Assembly: GCA_013813215.1 (NCBI GenBank)
Contig: JACCSC010000074.1
Coordinates: forward strand, 1 to 11,332
Direction: 5' to 3'
DNA from: Geodermatophilaceae bacterium
GTDB lineage: Bacteria > Actinomycetota > Actinomycetes > Mycobacteriales > Geodermatophilaceae
DNA: 11,332 nt
In this document: in pieces, positions 1-5,813 of the stretch
Numbering within the stretch: position 1 is the stretch's first letter
Layout of the letters: each line of letters starts with the position of its first letter
Made by a program: the position numbers and the translations under genes
The notes under the pieces: model-generated
Databases searched by the model: none
What the model saw: only the letters and a program-made list of their open reading frames with translations
What the model was told of the DNA's origin: nothing

Positions 1-197
1 ACGGCCACATCGAGCCCGCCCAGGGTGTTGGCCACGATGAAGACGACGACCGGCAGCGTGCTGTCGAGCAGGCCGCGCCAGCCGCCGATCGAGTCGATGA
101 ACAGTTGCCGCCGCTGGTCCGGCGCCGACCAGGCCCGCTCGGCCTGCACTGCGTCGTCGGCAGGGGCAGGCGCCGTCGGCTCATTGCGCTCACTCAT
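1..197 (-). CDS. DUF3159 family membrane protein, N-terminal part (truncated by window edge)
   Basis: Only the first 65 codons are in the window; the rest lies beyond position 1. The visible protein begins MSERNEPTAPAP, continues through a hydrophilic Ala/Pro-rich tail, and enters a conserved stretch around residues 36-65 that contains IGGWRGLLDSTLPVVVF followed by IVANTLGG. This is the start of the first membrane helix of DUF3159 proteins, which are multi-pass actinobacterial membrane proteins of unknown function (M. tuberculosis Rv2693c is a relative by recalled synteny). The ATG at 197 is preceded by GAGG about 8 nt upstream, which supports the start. It lies 13 nt downstream of the OB-fold gene stop, so the two are very probably one operon. 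The family call rests on recognition of the N-terminus and on neighbourhood; no function can be assigned. Confidence 0.8.
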   Translation of the reverse strand, partial: MSERNEPTAPAPADDAVQAERAWSAPDQRRQLFIDSIGGWRGLLDSTLPVVVFIVANTLGGLDVA

Positions 198-210
198 ACC
201 GGGACCTCGC

Positions 211-606
211 TCACGCGTTGGCCGCGTGCAGCTCGTACCAGGGGTTGTAGATGACCGATCGGTTCTCGCGTTGGGCCAGCCGACCCTTGGCCACGAGTGA
301 CCGGCCGGGCTCGATGCCGGGGATCCGGCGGCGGCCCAGCCAGACCAGCAGCACCGTCCCCGAACCGTCCCACAGCTCGGCCTCGAGGGTGGGATGGGTC
401 TCCCGCGGGGTGTACACCACCGACGTCAACCGCCCGGCCACGCAGACCTGCTGGCCCCGCCGGCATCCGGACACCGCTTCGGCGCCGGTCCGGTCGAGGT
501 CGGACTGCAACGCCTCGGCGTCCAGCTCCGCGTCGGACGCGGTCAGCCGGTGCAACGCCCGCCGCAGCCATCCCTTGGGGGTCGGCTGCTCCTCGGCAAC
601 TGTCAC
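211..606 (-). CDS. OB-fold nucleic acid binding domain protein
   Basis: A 131-residue protein. After a charged helical N-terminus (residues 10-45), residues about 50-128 look like a single OB fold: VCVAGRLTSVVYTPR (54-68), then LEAELWDGSGTVLLVWLGR (74-92), then RSLVAKGRL and the C-terminal VIYNPWYEL. The arrangement GR...LWDGSG...VWLGRR resembles the anti-codon/RecG-like OB domains of the small actinobacterial family that includes M. tuberculosis Rv2694c. It would be cytoplasmic and is expected to bind nucleic acid, but the ligand is unknown. The GTG start at 606 is chosen because GGAGAGGTGATC lies immediately upstream as a strong ribosome binding site; an overlapping GTG ten bases earlier belongs to another frame. 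It is followed 13 nt downstream by the DUF3159 gene, a pairing that is conserved in actinobacteria. Confidence 0.82.
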   Translation of the reverse strand: MTVAEEQPTPKGWLRRALHRLTASDAELDAEALQSDLDRTGAEAVSGCRRGQQVCVAGRLTSVVYTPRETHPTLEAELWDGSGTVLLVWLGRRRIPGIEPGRSLVAKGRLAQRENRSVIYNPWYELHAANA

Positions 607-657
607 GTTCGATCACCTCTCCGGGCGGTCAACACCGACCGCAGGCCGGGCGTTCCC

Positions 658-663
658 AGGGTA
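658..663 (-). promoter_or_regulatory. Possible -10 box (TACCCT) for the OB-fold/DUF3159 operon
   Basis: On the minus strand a TACCCT hexamer fits the actinobacterial TANNNT pattern and would start transcription near 651, giving a leader of about 45 nt ahead of the GTG at 606. No good -35 box is visible at 17-18 nt. It sits next to the hairpin that follows the hydrolase gene. Pattern match only. Confidence 0.25.
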
Positions 664-665
664 GC

Positions 666-687
666 GCCGGGAGGGCCGGCTCCCGGC
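666..687 (-). terminator. Terminator-like hairpin after the hydrolase gene
   Basis: A perfect 8-bp stem (positions 666-673 pairing with 680-687) closes a 6-nt GGCCGG loop. It starts about 10 nt beyond the hydrolase stop codon. There is no U tract, so it is not a classical intrinsic terminator; U-less hairpins are proposed terminators in actinobacteria. It would separate the hydrolase gene from the OB-fold operon on the same strand. Confidence 0.4.
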
Positions 688-697
688 TGATCGGTCG

Positions 698-1549
698 TCA
701 TCGCAGGCGGCGCAACTGGTCGACGATCTCGCGCCAGGCCGGGCTGCCGACCTCGATCACCACGAAGTGGTCGCCGTCGACCTCGATCAGCTCCGCCAGG
801 TCACCGGCCGCCGTGGCCGCCTCGACGTAGGACCGGCTCTGCGACAGCGGGACGTTGGTGTCGGCGCGGCCGTGCACGCAGACCACCGGTACGCCGAGCG
901 GCACCCGCTGGACCGGGCTGGCCACGGTGTACCGCTCGGGCTGGTCGGCCGGCGCCCCCCCGAGGAACTCCTGCGTCGCACCGGCGCCGAGCTGCTCCTC
1001 GGCGGCGCGCCGCAGGTCGAGCACCCCGGCCTGCGACAGCACCGCGGTCAGGGCCACGACCGGTGCGGCCCCCGGGGCGTCCGGCGGCAGGCCGGGACGG
1101 GCCGCGGCCCAGACCGCGAGGTGGCCGCCGGCGGAGTGCCCCAGCCCGAGCACGGTGTCGAGGTCCAGCGGGGCGTCGAGCCCGGCGAGCAGATCGATGC
1201 CCGCTGCGACGTCGGTGAACGTAGCCGGCCACCCCCCGCCGTTGCCGACCCGGCGGTACTCCAGGTTCCACACCGCGTAGCCACGGCCGGCCAGGTCCTC
1301 GGCGAGGGGGCGCCCCAGGGACAGGTCGTACGCCGAACGCCAGAACCCGCCGTGCACCACGACGACGACCGGGAACGGGCCCTCCCCGGCCGGCAGCGTC
1401 AGTTCGGCGTACTGGCTGGGATCCTGGCCGTAGTCGTGCCGCACCGGACGGGCGGCCGGCGCCCGATCGGTCTGGCTCAGGCAGCCCGCGGCCGCGGCGC
1501 CCAGGACAGCGGCGGCCCCCCCTCGCAGGACCCCCCGTCGGCTGACCAC
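698..1549 (-). CDS. Alpha/beta hydrolase, probable Tat-exported lipoprotein
   Basis: A 283-residue serine hydrolase of the esterase/BD-FAE-like type. The oxyanion motif HGGFW is at residues 66-70, the nucleophile elbow GHSAGG at 137-142 (Ser139), an acid in HGRADTNVP (Asp230) and the catalytic His in DGDHF (His261), so a complete triad is visible. Its substrate is unknown; an ester or peptide ester is expected. With the GTG start at 1549 the N-terminus reads MVSRRGVLRGG, a twin-arginine motif, followed by an Ala-rich stretch ending AAGC (Cys23), which resembles a lipobox. This suggests export by Tat and lipid anchoring. The start is inferred from this signal, because no clear ribosome binding site precedes it; an in-frame GTG 60 nt earlier is possible but would spoil the signal. 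The coding strand has three runs of six or seven G. The gene is divergent from the CNNM operon and faces the OB-fold gene. Confidence 0.82.
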   Translation of the reverse strand: MVSRRGVLRGGAAAVLGAAAAGCLSQTDRAPAARPVRHDYGQDPSQYAELTLPAGEGPFPVVVVVHGGFWRSAYDLSLGRPLAEDLAGRGYAVWNLEYRRVGNGGGWPATFTDVAAGIDLLAGLDAPLDLDTVLGLGHSAGGHLAVWAAARPGLPPDAPGAAPVVALTAVLSQAGVLDLRRAAEEQLGAGATQEFLGGAPADQPERYTVASPVQRVPLGVPVVCVHGRADTNVPLSQSRSYVEAATAAGDLAELIEVDGDHFVVIEVGSPAWREIVDQLRRLR

Positions 1550-1594
1550 GTGGCCATTGCAGCACGTCGCTGCGCCTCCGCGGCGCGGTCCGGA

Positions 1595-1600
1595 TAGGTT
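1595..1600 (+). promoter_or_regulatory. Possible -10 box (TAGGTT) of the CNNM operon
   Basis: TAGGTT fits the TANNNT pattern in the 156-nt divergent gap between the hydrolase and the first CNNM gene. It would yield a leader of about 100 nt holding two hairpins and a short ORF. No recognisable -35 element accompanies it, so this is a weak call. Confidence 0.22.
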
Positions 1601-1610
1601 CGTCACCCAG

Positions 1611-1709
1611 ATGTCCGACTTACCCACTGCCCGCGCGGCTTGCGCGGGCCGCAGCGTCCCAGCCCGGCCGGCGCGCGCGCGGGGCCGCCCTGAGGGCGGC
1701 CGCCGATGA
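1611..1709 (+). CDS. Candidate 32-codon upstream ORF overlapping the CNNM start (ATGA)
   Basis: An ATG at 1611 opens a frame of 32 codons, starting MSDLPTARAACAGR and ending in Gly/Arg-rich residues. Its TGA at 1707-1709 overlaps the ATG of the downstream CNNM gene, the ATGA arrangement typical of translational coupling. The fourth codon is TTA, the rarest leucine codon in such genomes. There is no Shine-Dalgarno before the ATG; a TANNNT box ends 10 nt upstream, so near-leaderless translation is conceivable. Composition is not diagnostic at this length and the frame may be fortuitous. Confidence 0.22.
   Translation: MSDLPTARAACAGRSVPARPARARGRPEGGRR
1629..1649 (+). promoter_or_regulatory. Hairpin in the leader of the CNNM operon
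   Basis: A perfect 8-bp stem (1629-1636 with 1642-1649) closes a 5-nt loop GGCTT. With the second hairpin at 1683-1701 it suggests a structured leader. Such stems also arise by chance in very GC-rich sequence, so function is uncertain. Confidence 0.3.
1683..1701 (+). promoter_or_regulatory. Hairpin enclosing the ribosome binding site of the first CNNM gene
   Basis: A perfect 8-bp stem of G:C pairs only (1683-1690 with 1694-1701) closes a TGA loop. The downstream arm and loop contain the only plausible Shine-Dalgarno, GAGGG at 1692-1696, ten nt before the ATG. If formed, the hairpin would hide the ribosome binding site unless ribosomes translating the upstream ORF open it. Confidence 0.4.
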
Positions 1710-3022
1710 CCGAGTGGCTGCTCGTCCTGGCGACCTTCGTCCTGACCGCCGGCACAGCGCTGTTCGTCGCCGCCGAGTTCAGCCTCGTCTCGGTCGACCG
1801 CCGACAGGTCGCCGAGGCGATCCAGGCCGGCGATCACCGCGCGGTCTCGGTAGACAAGGCGGTCCGCTCGCTGTCCACCCAGCTGTCCTCCGCGCAGGTC
1901 GGCATCACCCTGACCGCGCTCGTCGTCGGCTTCATCGCCGAACCGTCGATCGCCACGTTGCTGCGCGGGCCCTTGACGGAGCTGGGCTTGCCGTCGGGCC
2001 TCGTCGCGCCAATCGCAATCACGATCGCCCTGCTCGTCGCCACCGTGATCCAGATGGTGCTCGGCGAACTTGTCCCGCAGAACCTCGCCATCGCCCACCC
2101 GCTCGCGGTGGCTCGCCTCGTCGCGCCACCGCAACGCGCATTCACGGCAACGACCCGCCCCGTCGTGGACTTCTTGAACGGCACGGCCAACCGCATCCTG
2201 CGCGCGGGCGGCGTCGAGCCGCAGGAAGAACTGCGCTCGGTGCGCACGCCCGAGGAGTTGCAGTCGCTGGTCCGTCGCTCCGCCGAGCTGGGCACACTGT
2301 CCCGGCGGACCGGCCAGCTGGTCGAACGGTCCCTCCGCCTGCGTGGGCGCTACGCCGAGGACATCATGACCCCGCGAGTGCGCATGCACGCCGTCTCCGC
2401 GGAGCAACCGGTCTCGGCCGTCATCGACCTGGCGCTGCGTACCGGGCACTCCCGCTTCCCTGTCATCGGCCAGTCCAGCGACGACGTGCTCGGCGTCGCC
2501 CACGTGAAGCGCGCGGTCGCCGTACCGCAGGACGTCCGATCCACCACACCGGTCATGGACATCACCAGCGACCTGCCGGCCGTGCCGTCATCGCTGGCGC
2601 TCGAGCCGCTGCTGGACCAGCTGCGCGCGGCCGGCCCCCAGATGGCGATCGTCGTGGACGAGTACGGCGGAACCGACGGCCTGGTCACCCTTGAGGACAT
2701 CGTCGAGGAACTCGTCGGCGAGGTGCCCGACGAGCACGACCCGCCGATGGTGCGCCGCTCCCGGCGCAGCGGTGAGGGGTGGTCGGTCAGCGGGCTGCTC
2801 CGCCCGGACGAGGTCACCGCGGTGACCGGCCTCAACATTCCCGAAGGGGACTACGAGACGGTCTCTGGCCTCGTGCACGAGCGATTGGGCCGTCTTCCGC
2901 GGCGTGGGGACACCGTCGAGATCGGCAACGTGCGGCTGGTCGTCGAGCGGGTGGTCAACCGGCGGCTGGAACGGCTGCTGGTGATCACCGGTCCCGCATC
3001 CGAGGACGGAGCAGCCTCTTGA
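1706..3022 (+). CDS. CNNM/CorC-type membrane protein with CBS pair (hemolysin family)
   Basis: A 438-residue member of the CNNM/CorC family, thought to export or balance Mg2+ and other divalent cations; the name hemolysin is historical. The CNNM membrane domain covers residues 1-190, with hydrophobic segments at about 4-24, 65-86 and 98-120 and the family signature LGELVPQNLAIA at 119-130. The usual Lys of this motif (VPKN) is Gln125 here. Two CBS domains follow (about 219-275 and 285-340), with the hallmark VDEYGGTDGLVTLEDIVEEL at 317-336. Residues about 350-430 form the C-terminal CorC/HlyC domain. The ATG at 1706 follows GAGGG at a suitable distance and keeps the full first helix. Its stop overlaps the TTG start of a second CNNM gene, so the two are co-translated and probably form a heteromer. 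This resembles the tandem pair Rv1842c/Rv1841c of M. tuberculosis, though at a different locus. Confidence 0.92.
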   Translation: MTEWLLVLATFVLTAGTALFVAAEFSLVSVDRRQVAEAIQAGDHRAVSVDKAVRSLSTQLSSAQVGITLTALVVGFIAEPSIATLLRGPLTELGLPSGLVAPIAITIALLVATVIQMVLGELVPQNLAIAHPLAVARLVAPPQRAFTATTRPVVDFLNGTANRILRAGGVEPQEELRSVRTPEELQSLVRRSAELGTLSRRTGQLVERSLRLRGRYAEDIMTPRVRMHAVSAEQPVSAVIDLALRTGHSRFPVIGQSSDDVLGVAHVKRAVAVPQDVRSTTPVMDITSDLPAVPSSLALEPLLDQLRAAGPQMAIVVDEYGGTDGLVTLEDIVEELVGEVPDEHDPPMVRRSRRSGEGWSVSGLLRPDEVTAVTGLNIPEGDYETVSGLVHERLGRLPRRGDTVEIGNVRLVVERVVNRRLERLLVITGPASEDGAAS

Positions 3023-4077
3023 ACGACTGGCTCGCCCTTGGACTGGCCGTCGTTCTGCTGGCCGGAAACGCCTTCTTCGTCGGGGCGTCGTTCGCCGTCA
3101 TCACCGGACGTCGCAGCGGCATCGAACCCCTGGCGATGCATGGCTCCCGGCGGGCCCGGCGAGCGCTGCAGGCGATGGAGGACGTCTCGCGGATGCTGGC
3201 CGGCGCCCAGCTGGGGATCACGATCTGTTCGCTCGGGCTCGGCGCGGTCGGCGAACCCGCGGTAGCCCACCTGATCGAGCGACCGTTGGGACTGGTGGGC
3301 ATCGACGGGGCGCTGCTGCACGGCATCGCGTTCTCGCTGGCCCTGCTCATCGTGGTCTTCCTGCACGTGGTACTCGGCGAGATGGTGCCCAAGAACATCA
3401 CGCTGGCCGGTCCGGAGCGCTCAGCGCTCGCGCTGGCCCCCGCCCTCCTGGCCTTCGTGCGGGCGGTCAGCCCGGTGATCAGCAGTCTCAGCTGGCTGAC
3501 CCGGCTGTTGCTCCGGCTGGGCGGCGTTCAGCCAAGGGACGAGGTCACGTCGGCGTTCACCAGCGACGAGATCGCCGGCATGGTCGACGAGGCCCGGCGA
3601 GAGGGGTTACTCCACCCGGGGTCCGAGCGGTTGGTGACCGGAGCGCTGACCTTCGAGGAGCACACGGCGGCGGACGTCGTCGTGCCGCGGGCTGACCTGA
3701 TCACGCTGCCGGCAACGGCCACCGCCCGGGACGTCGAAGGGGCCTGCGCGCGCACCGGCTACTCCCGTTTCGTCACGGAGGACATTAACGGTGCTCTGAC
3801 CGGGTACCTGCACGTCAAGGACGTCCTCGACCTCACCGGCGAGCAGGCCACCGCGCCGCTTCCGGCACGGCGGGTGCGGGCTCTGGGCAGCGTGGCGGCC
3901 TCCGAACGGATCGCCGAGGTGCTTGAGGGGATGCAGGCCGGCGGAGCACACATCGCCGCCGTGCACGACACCGCGGGCGAGACCATCGGCGTGGTCATGC
4001 TGGAGGACGTCATCGAGACCCTGGTCGGCGACATCCGGGATGCCATGCAGGCCCGCGGCACCAGCCCCGCCCGCTGA
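3019..4077 (+). CDS. Second CNNM-family membrane protein, without CorC/HlyC C-terminal domain
   Basis: A 352-residue partner of the preceding protein. The CNNM domain (about 1-175) has helices at 4-24, 62-80 and 98-120 and the canonical LGEMVPKNITLA at 119-130, with the Lys that its neighbour lacks. The CBS region follows (about 217-340), containing RTGYSRFVTEDINGALTGYL and the degenerate closing motif VMLEDVIETLVGDI. The protein ends soon after at residue 352 and lacks the CorC/HlyC domain. The start is a TTG at 3019 overlapping the upstream TGA by four bases, with GGAG seven nt before it; it begins MNDWLALGLA directly at the first helix. The frame is open further upstream but that stretch is an alternative frame of the first gene. 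Residue 197 is encoded by a rare TTA codon. A Mg2+-related transport role is inferred from family. Confidence 0.9.
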   Translation: MNDWLALGLAVVLLAGNAFFVGASFAVITGRRSGIEPLAMHGSRRARRALQAMEDVSRMLAGAQLGITICSLGLGAVGEPAVAHLIERPLGLVGIDGALLHGIAFSLALLIVVFLHVVLGEMVPKNITLAGPERSALALAPALLAFVRAVSPVISSLSWLTRLLLRLGGVQPRDEVTSAFTSDEIAGMVDEARREGLLHPGSERLVTGALTFEEHTAADVVVPRADLITLPATATARDVEGACARTGYSRFVTEDINGALTGYLHVKDVLDLTGEQATAPLPARRVRALGSVAASERIAEVLEGMQAGGAHIAAVHDTAGETIGVVMLEDVIETLVGDIRDAMQARGTSPAR

Positions 4078-4080
4078 ACG

Positions 4081-4096
4081 CGGCCCGCTGCGGCCG
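4081..4096. terminator. Small hairpin between converging stop codons
   Basis: A 5-bp stem CGGCC/GGCCG with a 6-nt loop fills most of the 21-nt gap between the stop of the second CNNM gene and the stop of the DUF3710 gene. It could serve as a weak bidirectional terminator; no T tract on either side. Confidence 0.25.
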
Positions 4097-4098
4097 GA

Positions 4099-4746
4099 TC
4101 AGTCGGCGGTGGTCTCTGCCTCGTCGGCTTTAGCGGCGTTCGGGTCGGCCGGCAGCTGCAGCGGGATCGCTTCGCGGACCGGCATGGGGTCCGTGCCGCG
4201 GACCACGACCAGCTGGCCGAACACGTCCTCCAGCGGCTTGGCCTGCTCGGCCTCGCTCGCCGCCGGCCCGGTGATCAGCGCCCGGACGAACCAGCGCGGT
4301 CCGTCGACACCGAGGAAGCGGGCCGGCTGCGGTCCCTGCTTCATCGCCAGCCGAGCCTCCAGCTCGGTCCCGAATCGTCCCTTGCGCTCGGTACCGGTTC
4401 CGCCCTGCCGTCCCAGCGTCTCCAGGATCTCGGCGCGCACCTCGCGCCAGATGCCCTCGTGCCGCGGCGCGGCGAACACCCCGACCTGCATGGCCGAGCC
4501 GTTGAGCCGCAGCGTGGCGGAGATGATCGCCCCCGCCTTGTTCACATCCAGCCGCAGGTCGCCGCCGCGTGGTGCCGGTAGCCGCAGGGCACCCAGGTCG
4601 ATGCGCACCATCGTGTCCTCGGGCGCGTCGGCGACGTCGTACGGGCCGCTGGTGCTCGGCTGGGTGCGCTCGCGCAGCTCCGGCTCCGGGGCGACCCCTT
4701 TGGCCCGCACGCTGCGGTCCAGCCGCCGTCGCTTCCCGAACGGCAT
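4099..4746 (-). CDS. DUF3710 family protein
   Basis: A 215-residue soluble protein with a basic N-terminus (MPFGKRRRLDR) and the features I associate with actinobacterial DUF3710: a GPYDVADAPED segment (34-44), RIDLGALRLPAP (48-59), a central block with HEGIWREVRAEI (95-106) and a GGTGTERKGRFGTEL stretch (115-129), then RFLGVDGPRWFVRALITGPA. No catalytic motif or membrane segment is visible, and the function of the family is unknown. In M. tuberculosis the relative Rv2696c likewise follows dut. The ATG shares one base with the dut stop (TGATG), and GGGGGAGG inside the dut 3' end provides the ribosome binding site, so translation is coupled to dut. The gene converges on the CNNM operon. Confidence 0.88.
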   Translation of the reverse strand: MPFGKRRRLDRSVRAKGVAPEPELRERTQPSTSGPYDVADAPEDTMVRIDLGALRLPAPRGGDLRLDVNKAGAIISATLRLNGSAMQVGVFAAPRHEGIWREVRAEILETLGRQGGTGTERKGRFGTELEARLAMKQGPQPARFLGVDGPRWFVRALITGPAASEAEQAKPLEDVFGQLVVVRGTDPMPVREAIPLQLPADPNAAKADEAETTAD

Positions 4747-5270
4747 CAGCTGGCCTCCCCCGCAGGTACGCCGAATCCGCCGGTCGACCCGTGACCACCG
4801 ACGCCGCGCCGGGACTGCGGCAGGTCGGCGACCTCTCGGAAGCTGGCCTGCTCGACCCGCTGGACGACGAGCTGGGCGATGCGGTCGCCGCGGCGCAGCC
4901 GGACGGCGTGCTCCCGGTCGGTGTTCTGCAGGATCACCATGACCTCGCCCCGATACCCGGCGTCGATGGTGCCGGGGGCGTTGACGATGGACAGCCCGTA
5001 CCGAGCGGCCAGCCCGGACCGGGGGTGGACGAAGGCGGCATACCCCTCCGGAATCGCCAGCGCCAGGCCGGTGGGCACGACCGCACGCTCACCCGGCGCC
5101 AACTCGACGTCGATCGCGATCGGGAGGTCGGCGCCGGCGTCGCCGGGCATCGCATACGCCGGGGCCGGCAGGTCCGGGTCGAACCGGCGCACCAGCACCT
5201 CGGGTACCCCGAGCCCAGCCGACGAGGCGGGTCCGGCCGGAGCGCCGGCATCCTGCGGCTGGCCGGACAT
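4746..5270 (-). CDS. dut: dUTP diphosphatase (dUTPase)
   Basis: Hydrolyses dUTP to dUMP and pyrophosphate, keeping uracil out of DNA and supplying dUMP for thymidylate synthesis; a cytoplasmic homotrimer in this family. All five motifs are present (numbering from the ATG at 5270): PGDAGADL 42-49, PRSGLAAR 83-90, GTIDAGYRGEV 100-110 with catalytic Asp103, RGDRIAQLVV 127-136, and the mobile-arm motif RGVGGHGSTG 155-164. The His in place of the common Phe of the last motif also occurs in mycobacterial dUTPase. The first 25 residues are a variable Pro/Ala-rich extension. Two starts compete: ATG 5270 and GTG 5282, four codons longer. Neither has a Shine-Dalgarno. GTG 5282 lies inside the last copy of a repeat element but is preceded at 8 nt by TAGCGT, so a leaderless start there is possible. 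DUF3710 is coupled downstream. Confidence 0.95.
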   Translation of the reverse strand: MSGQPQDAGAPAGPASSAGLGVPEVLVRRFDPDLPAPAYAMPGDAGADLPIAIDVELAPGERAVVPTGLALAIPEGYAAFVHPRSGLAARYGLSIVNAPGTIDAGYRGEVMVILQNTDREHAVRLRRGDRIAQLVVQRVEQASFREVADLPQSRRGVGGHGSTGGFGVPAGEAS

Positions 5271-5274
5271 CGAT

Positions 5275-5355
5275 GGCGGCACAGCGCGTCACGCTACCCG
5301 GCGGCACAGCGGCTTCCGCTCGGGCGGCACAGCGGCTTCCGCTCAGGCAGCACAG
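5275..5355. repeat. Imperfect 23-nt tandem repeat spanning the DUF4193 stop codon to the dut start
   Basis: Two copies of a 22-base unit, starting at 5300 and 5323, are identical and repeat with a 23-nt period. A partial copy at 5346 (GGCAGCACAG, one mismatch) falls in the last codons of the DUF4193 gene, and another 12-base copy (GGCGGCACAGCG) begins at 5275. On the minus strand each full unit contains AGCGGAAGCCGCT, a 5-bp hairpin with an AAG loop. The array appears to have grown from the 3' end of the DUF4193 gene by slippage; it ends at the candidate dut start codons. Confidence 0.75.
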
Positions 5356-5645
5356 TCGCGGCAGACCAACGTTCCCCGTCGTTCCTCGGCCAGCCGGCTG
5401 CGGTGGTGGACCAGGAAGCAACGCGAACAGGTGAACTCGTCCTCCTGCTTCGGCAGCACCTTGACCGTCAGTTCCTGATCGGACAGGTCAGCGCCGGGCA
5501 GTTCGAATCCCTCACCCAACTCGGCTTCGTCGACGTCGACCGAGGACGACTGGGCCTCGGAACGGCGAGCCTTCAACTCCTCCAGCGAGTCCTCGCCGAT
5601 CTCGTCGGCCTCGGTACGGCGAGGGGCGTCGTAATCGGTAGCCAT
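5343..5645 (-). CDS. DUF4193 family zinc-ribbon-like protein
   Basis: A 100-residue acidic cytoplasmic protein. The N-terminal half is charged (MATDYDAPRRTEADEIGEDSL) and the C-terminal part carries two CxxC pairs, CSRC (73-76) and CRDC (95-98), separated by FLVHHRSRLAEE, which should bind one zinc. It matches the actinobacterial DUF4193 family (M. tuberculosis Rv2699c); its role is unknown. The ATG at 5645 has an excellent ribosome binding site, AAAGGAG, 10 nt upstream. The stop falls within the first units of a 23-nt repeat array that fills the gap to dut. In M. tuberculosis a DUF3093 gene (Rv2698) stands at that gap, and it is absent here. Co-transcription with dut is likely but not certain, given 72 nt of spacing and the hairpin-bearing repeats. 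Confidence 0.9.
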   Translation of the reverse strand: MATDYDAPRRTEADEIGEDSLEELKARRSEAQSSSVDVDEAELGEGFELPGADLSDQELTVKVLPKQEDEFTCSRCFLVHHRSRLAEERRGTLVCRDCAA

Positions 5646-5668
5646 GGTGCCTGTACTCCTTTGTCACT

Positions 5669-5683
5669 GTTGGCCGAGCCAAC
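5669..5683 (-). promoter_or_regulatory. Hairpin just upstream of the DUF4193 ribosome binding site
   Basis: GTTGGC and GCCAAC form a perfect 6-bp inverted repeat around a 3-nt centre, six bases upstream of the AAAGGAG site of DUF4193. It could be an operator or a leader hairpin. Found by eye; chance is possible. Confidence 0.3.
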
Positions 5684-5692
5684 CGTGTCTCG

Positions 5693-5714
5693 AGCGCTCC
5701 ACGGTGGAAGCGCT
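5693..5714. promoter_or_regulatory. Imperfect 22-nt palindrome in the DUF4193/phosphotransferase divergent gap
   Basis: AGCGCT occurs at both ends of a 22-nt stretch whose centre CCACGGTGG is also self-complementary; one unpaired A breaks perfect symmetry. This is the shape of a dimeric repressor site, 48 nt upstream of the DUF4193 start. I could not identify a -10 box for DUF4193. The remainder of the 207-nt gap up to 5813 shows nothing else I can support. Confidence 0.3.
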
Positions 5715-5813
5715 TGCGTAACCCGGTCGCTCGCGGCGACGGGCGCCCCGGCTAACGCATCGATCCGCCAATCTGTGCCCGAATCCCGAACTTCGTCGGC
5801 CGAGATCTTGCGG

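Noticed and set aside
1557..1600. TTGCAG (1557-1562) as a -35 element paired with TAGGTT (1595-1600).
   Set aside because: The 32-nt spacing is far too long for a sigma-70 promoter.
1550..2503. The hydrolase frame stays open far upstream, giving a possible protein of about 600 residues on the minus strand.
   Set aside because: The extension runs antisense through the well-supported CNNM gene, has no family motifs and would bury the Tat signal in mid-protein. GC-rich DNA keeps such antisense frames open.
2779..3018. N-terminal extension of the second CNNM protein using the open frame before 3019.
   Set aside because: It overlaps the CorC/HlyC domain of the first gene in another frame and yields Arg/Gly-rich sequence; TTG 3019 has GGAG at 7 nt and begins at the first membrane helix.
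5275..5355. CRISPR-like array.
   Set aside because: Units are adjacent with a 23-nt period and no unique spacers, only two are complete, and part lies in a coding region. A tandem duplication explains it.
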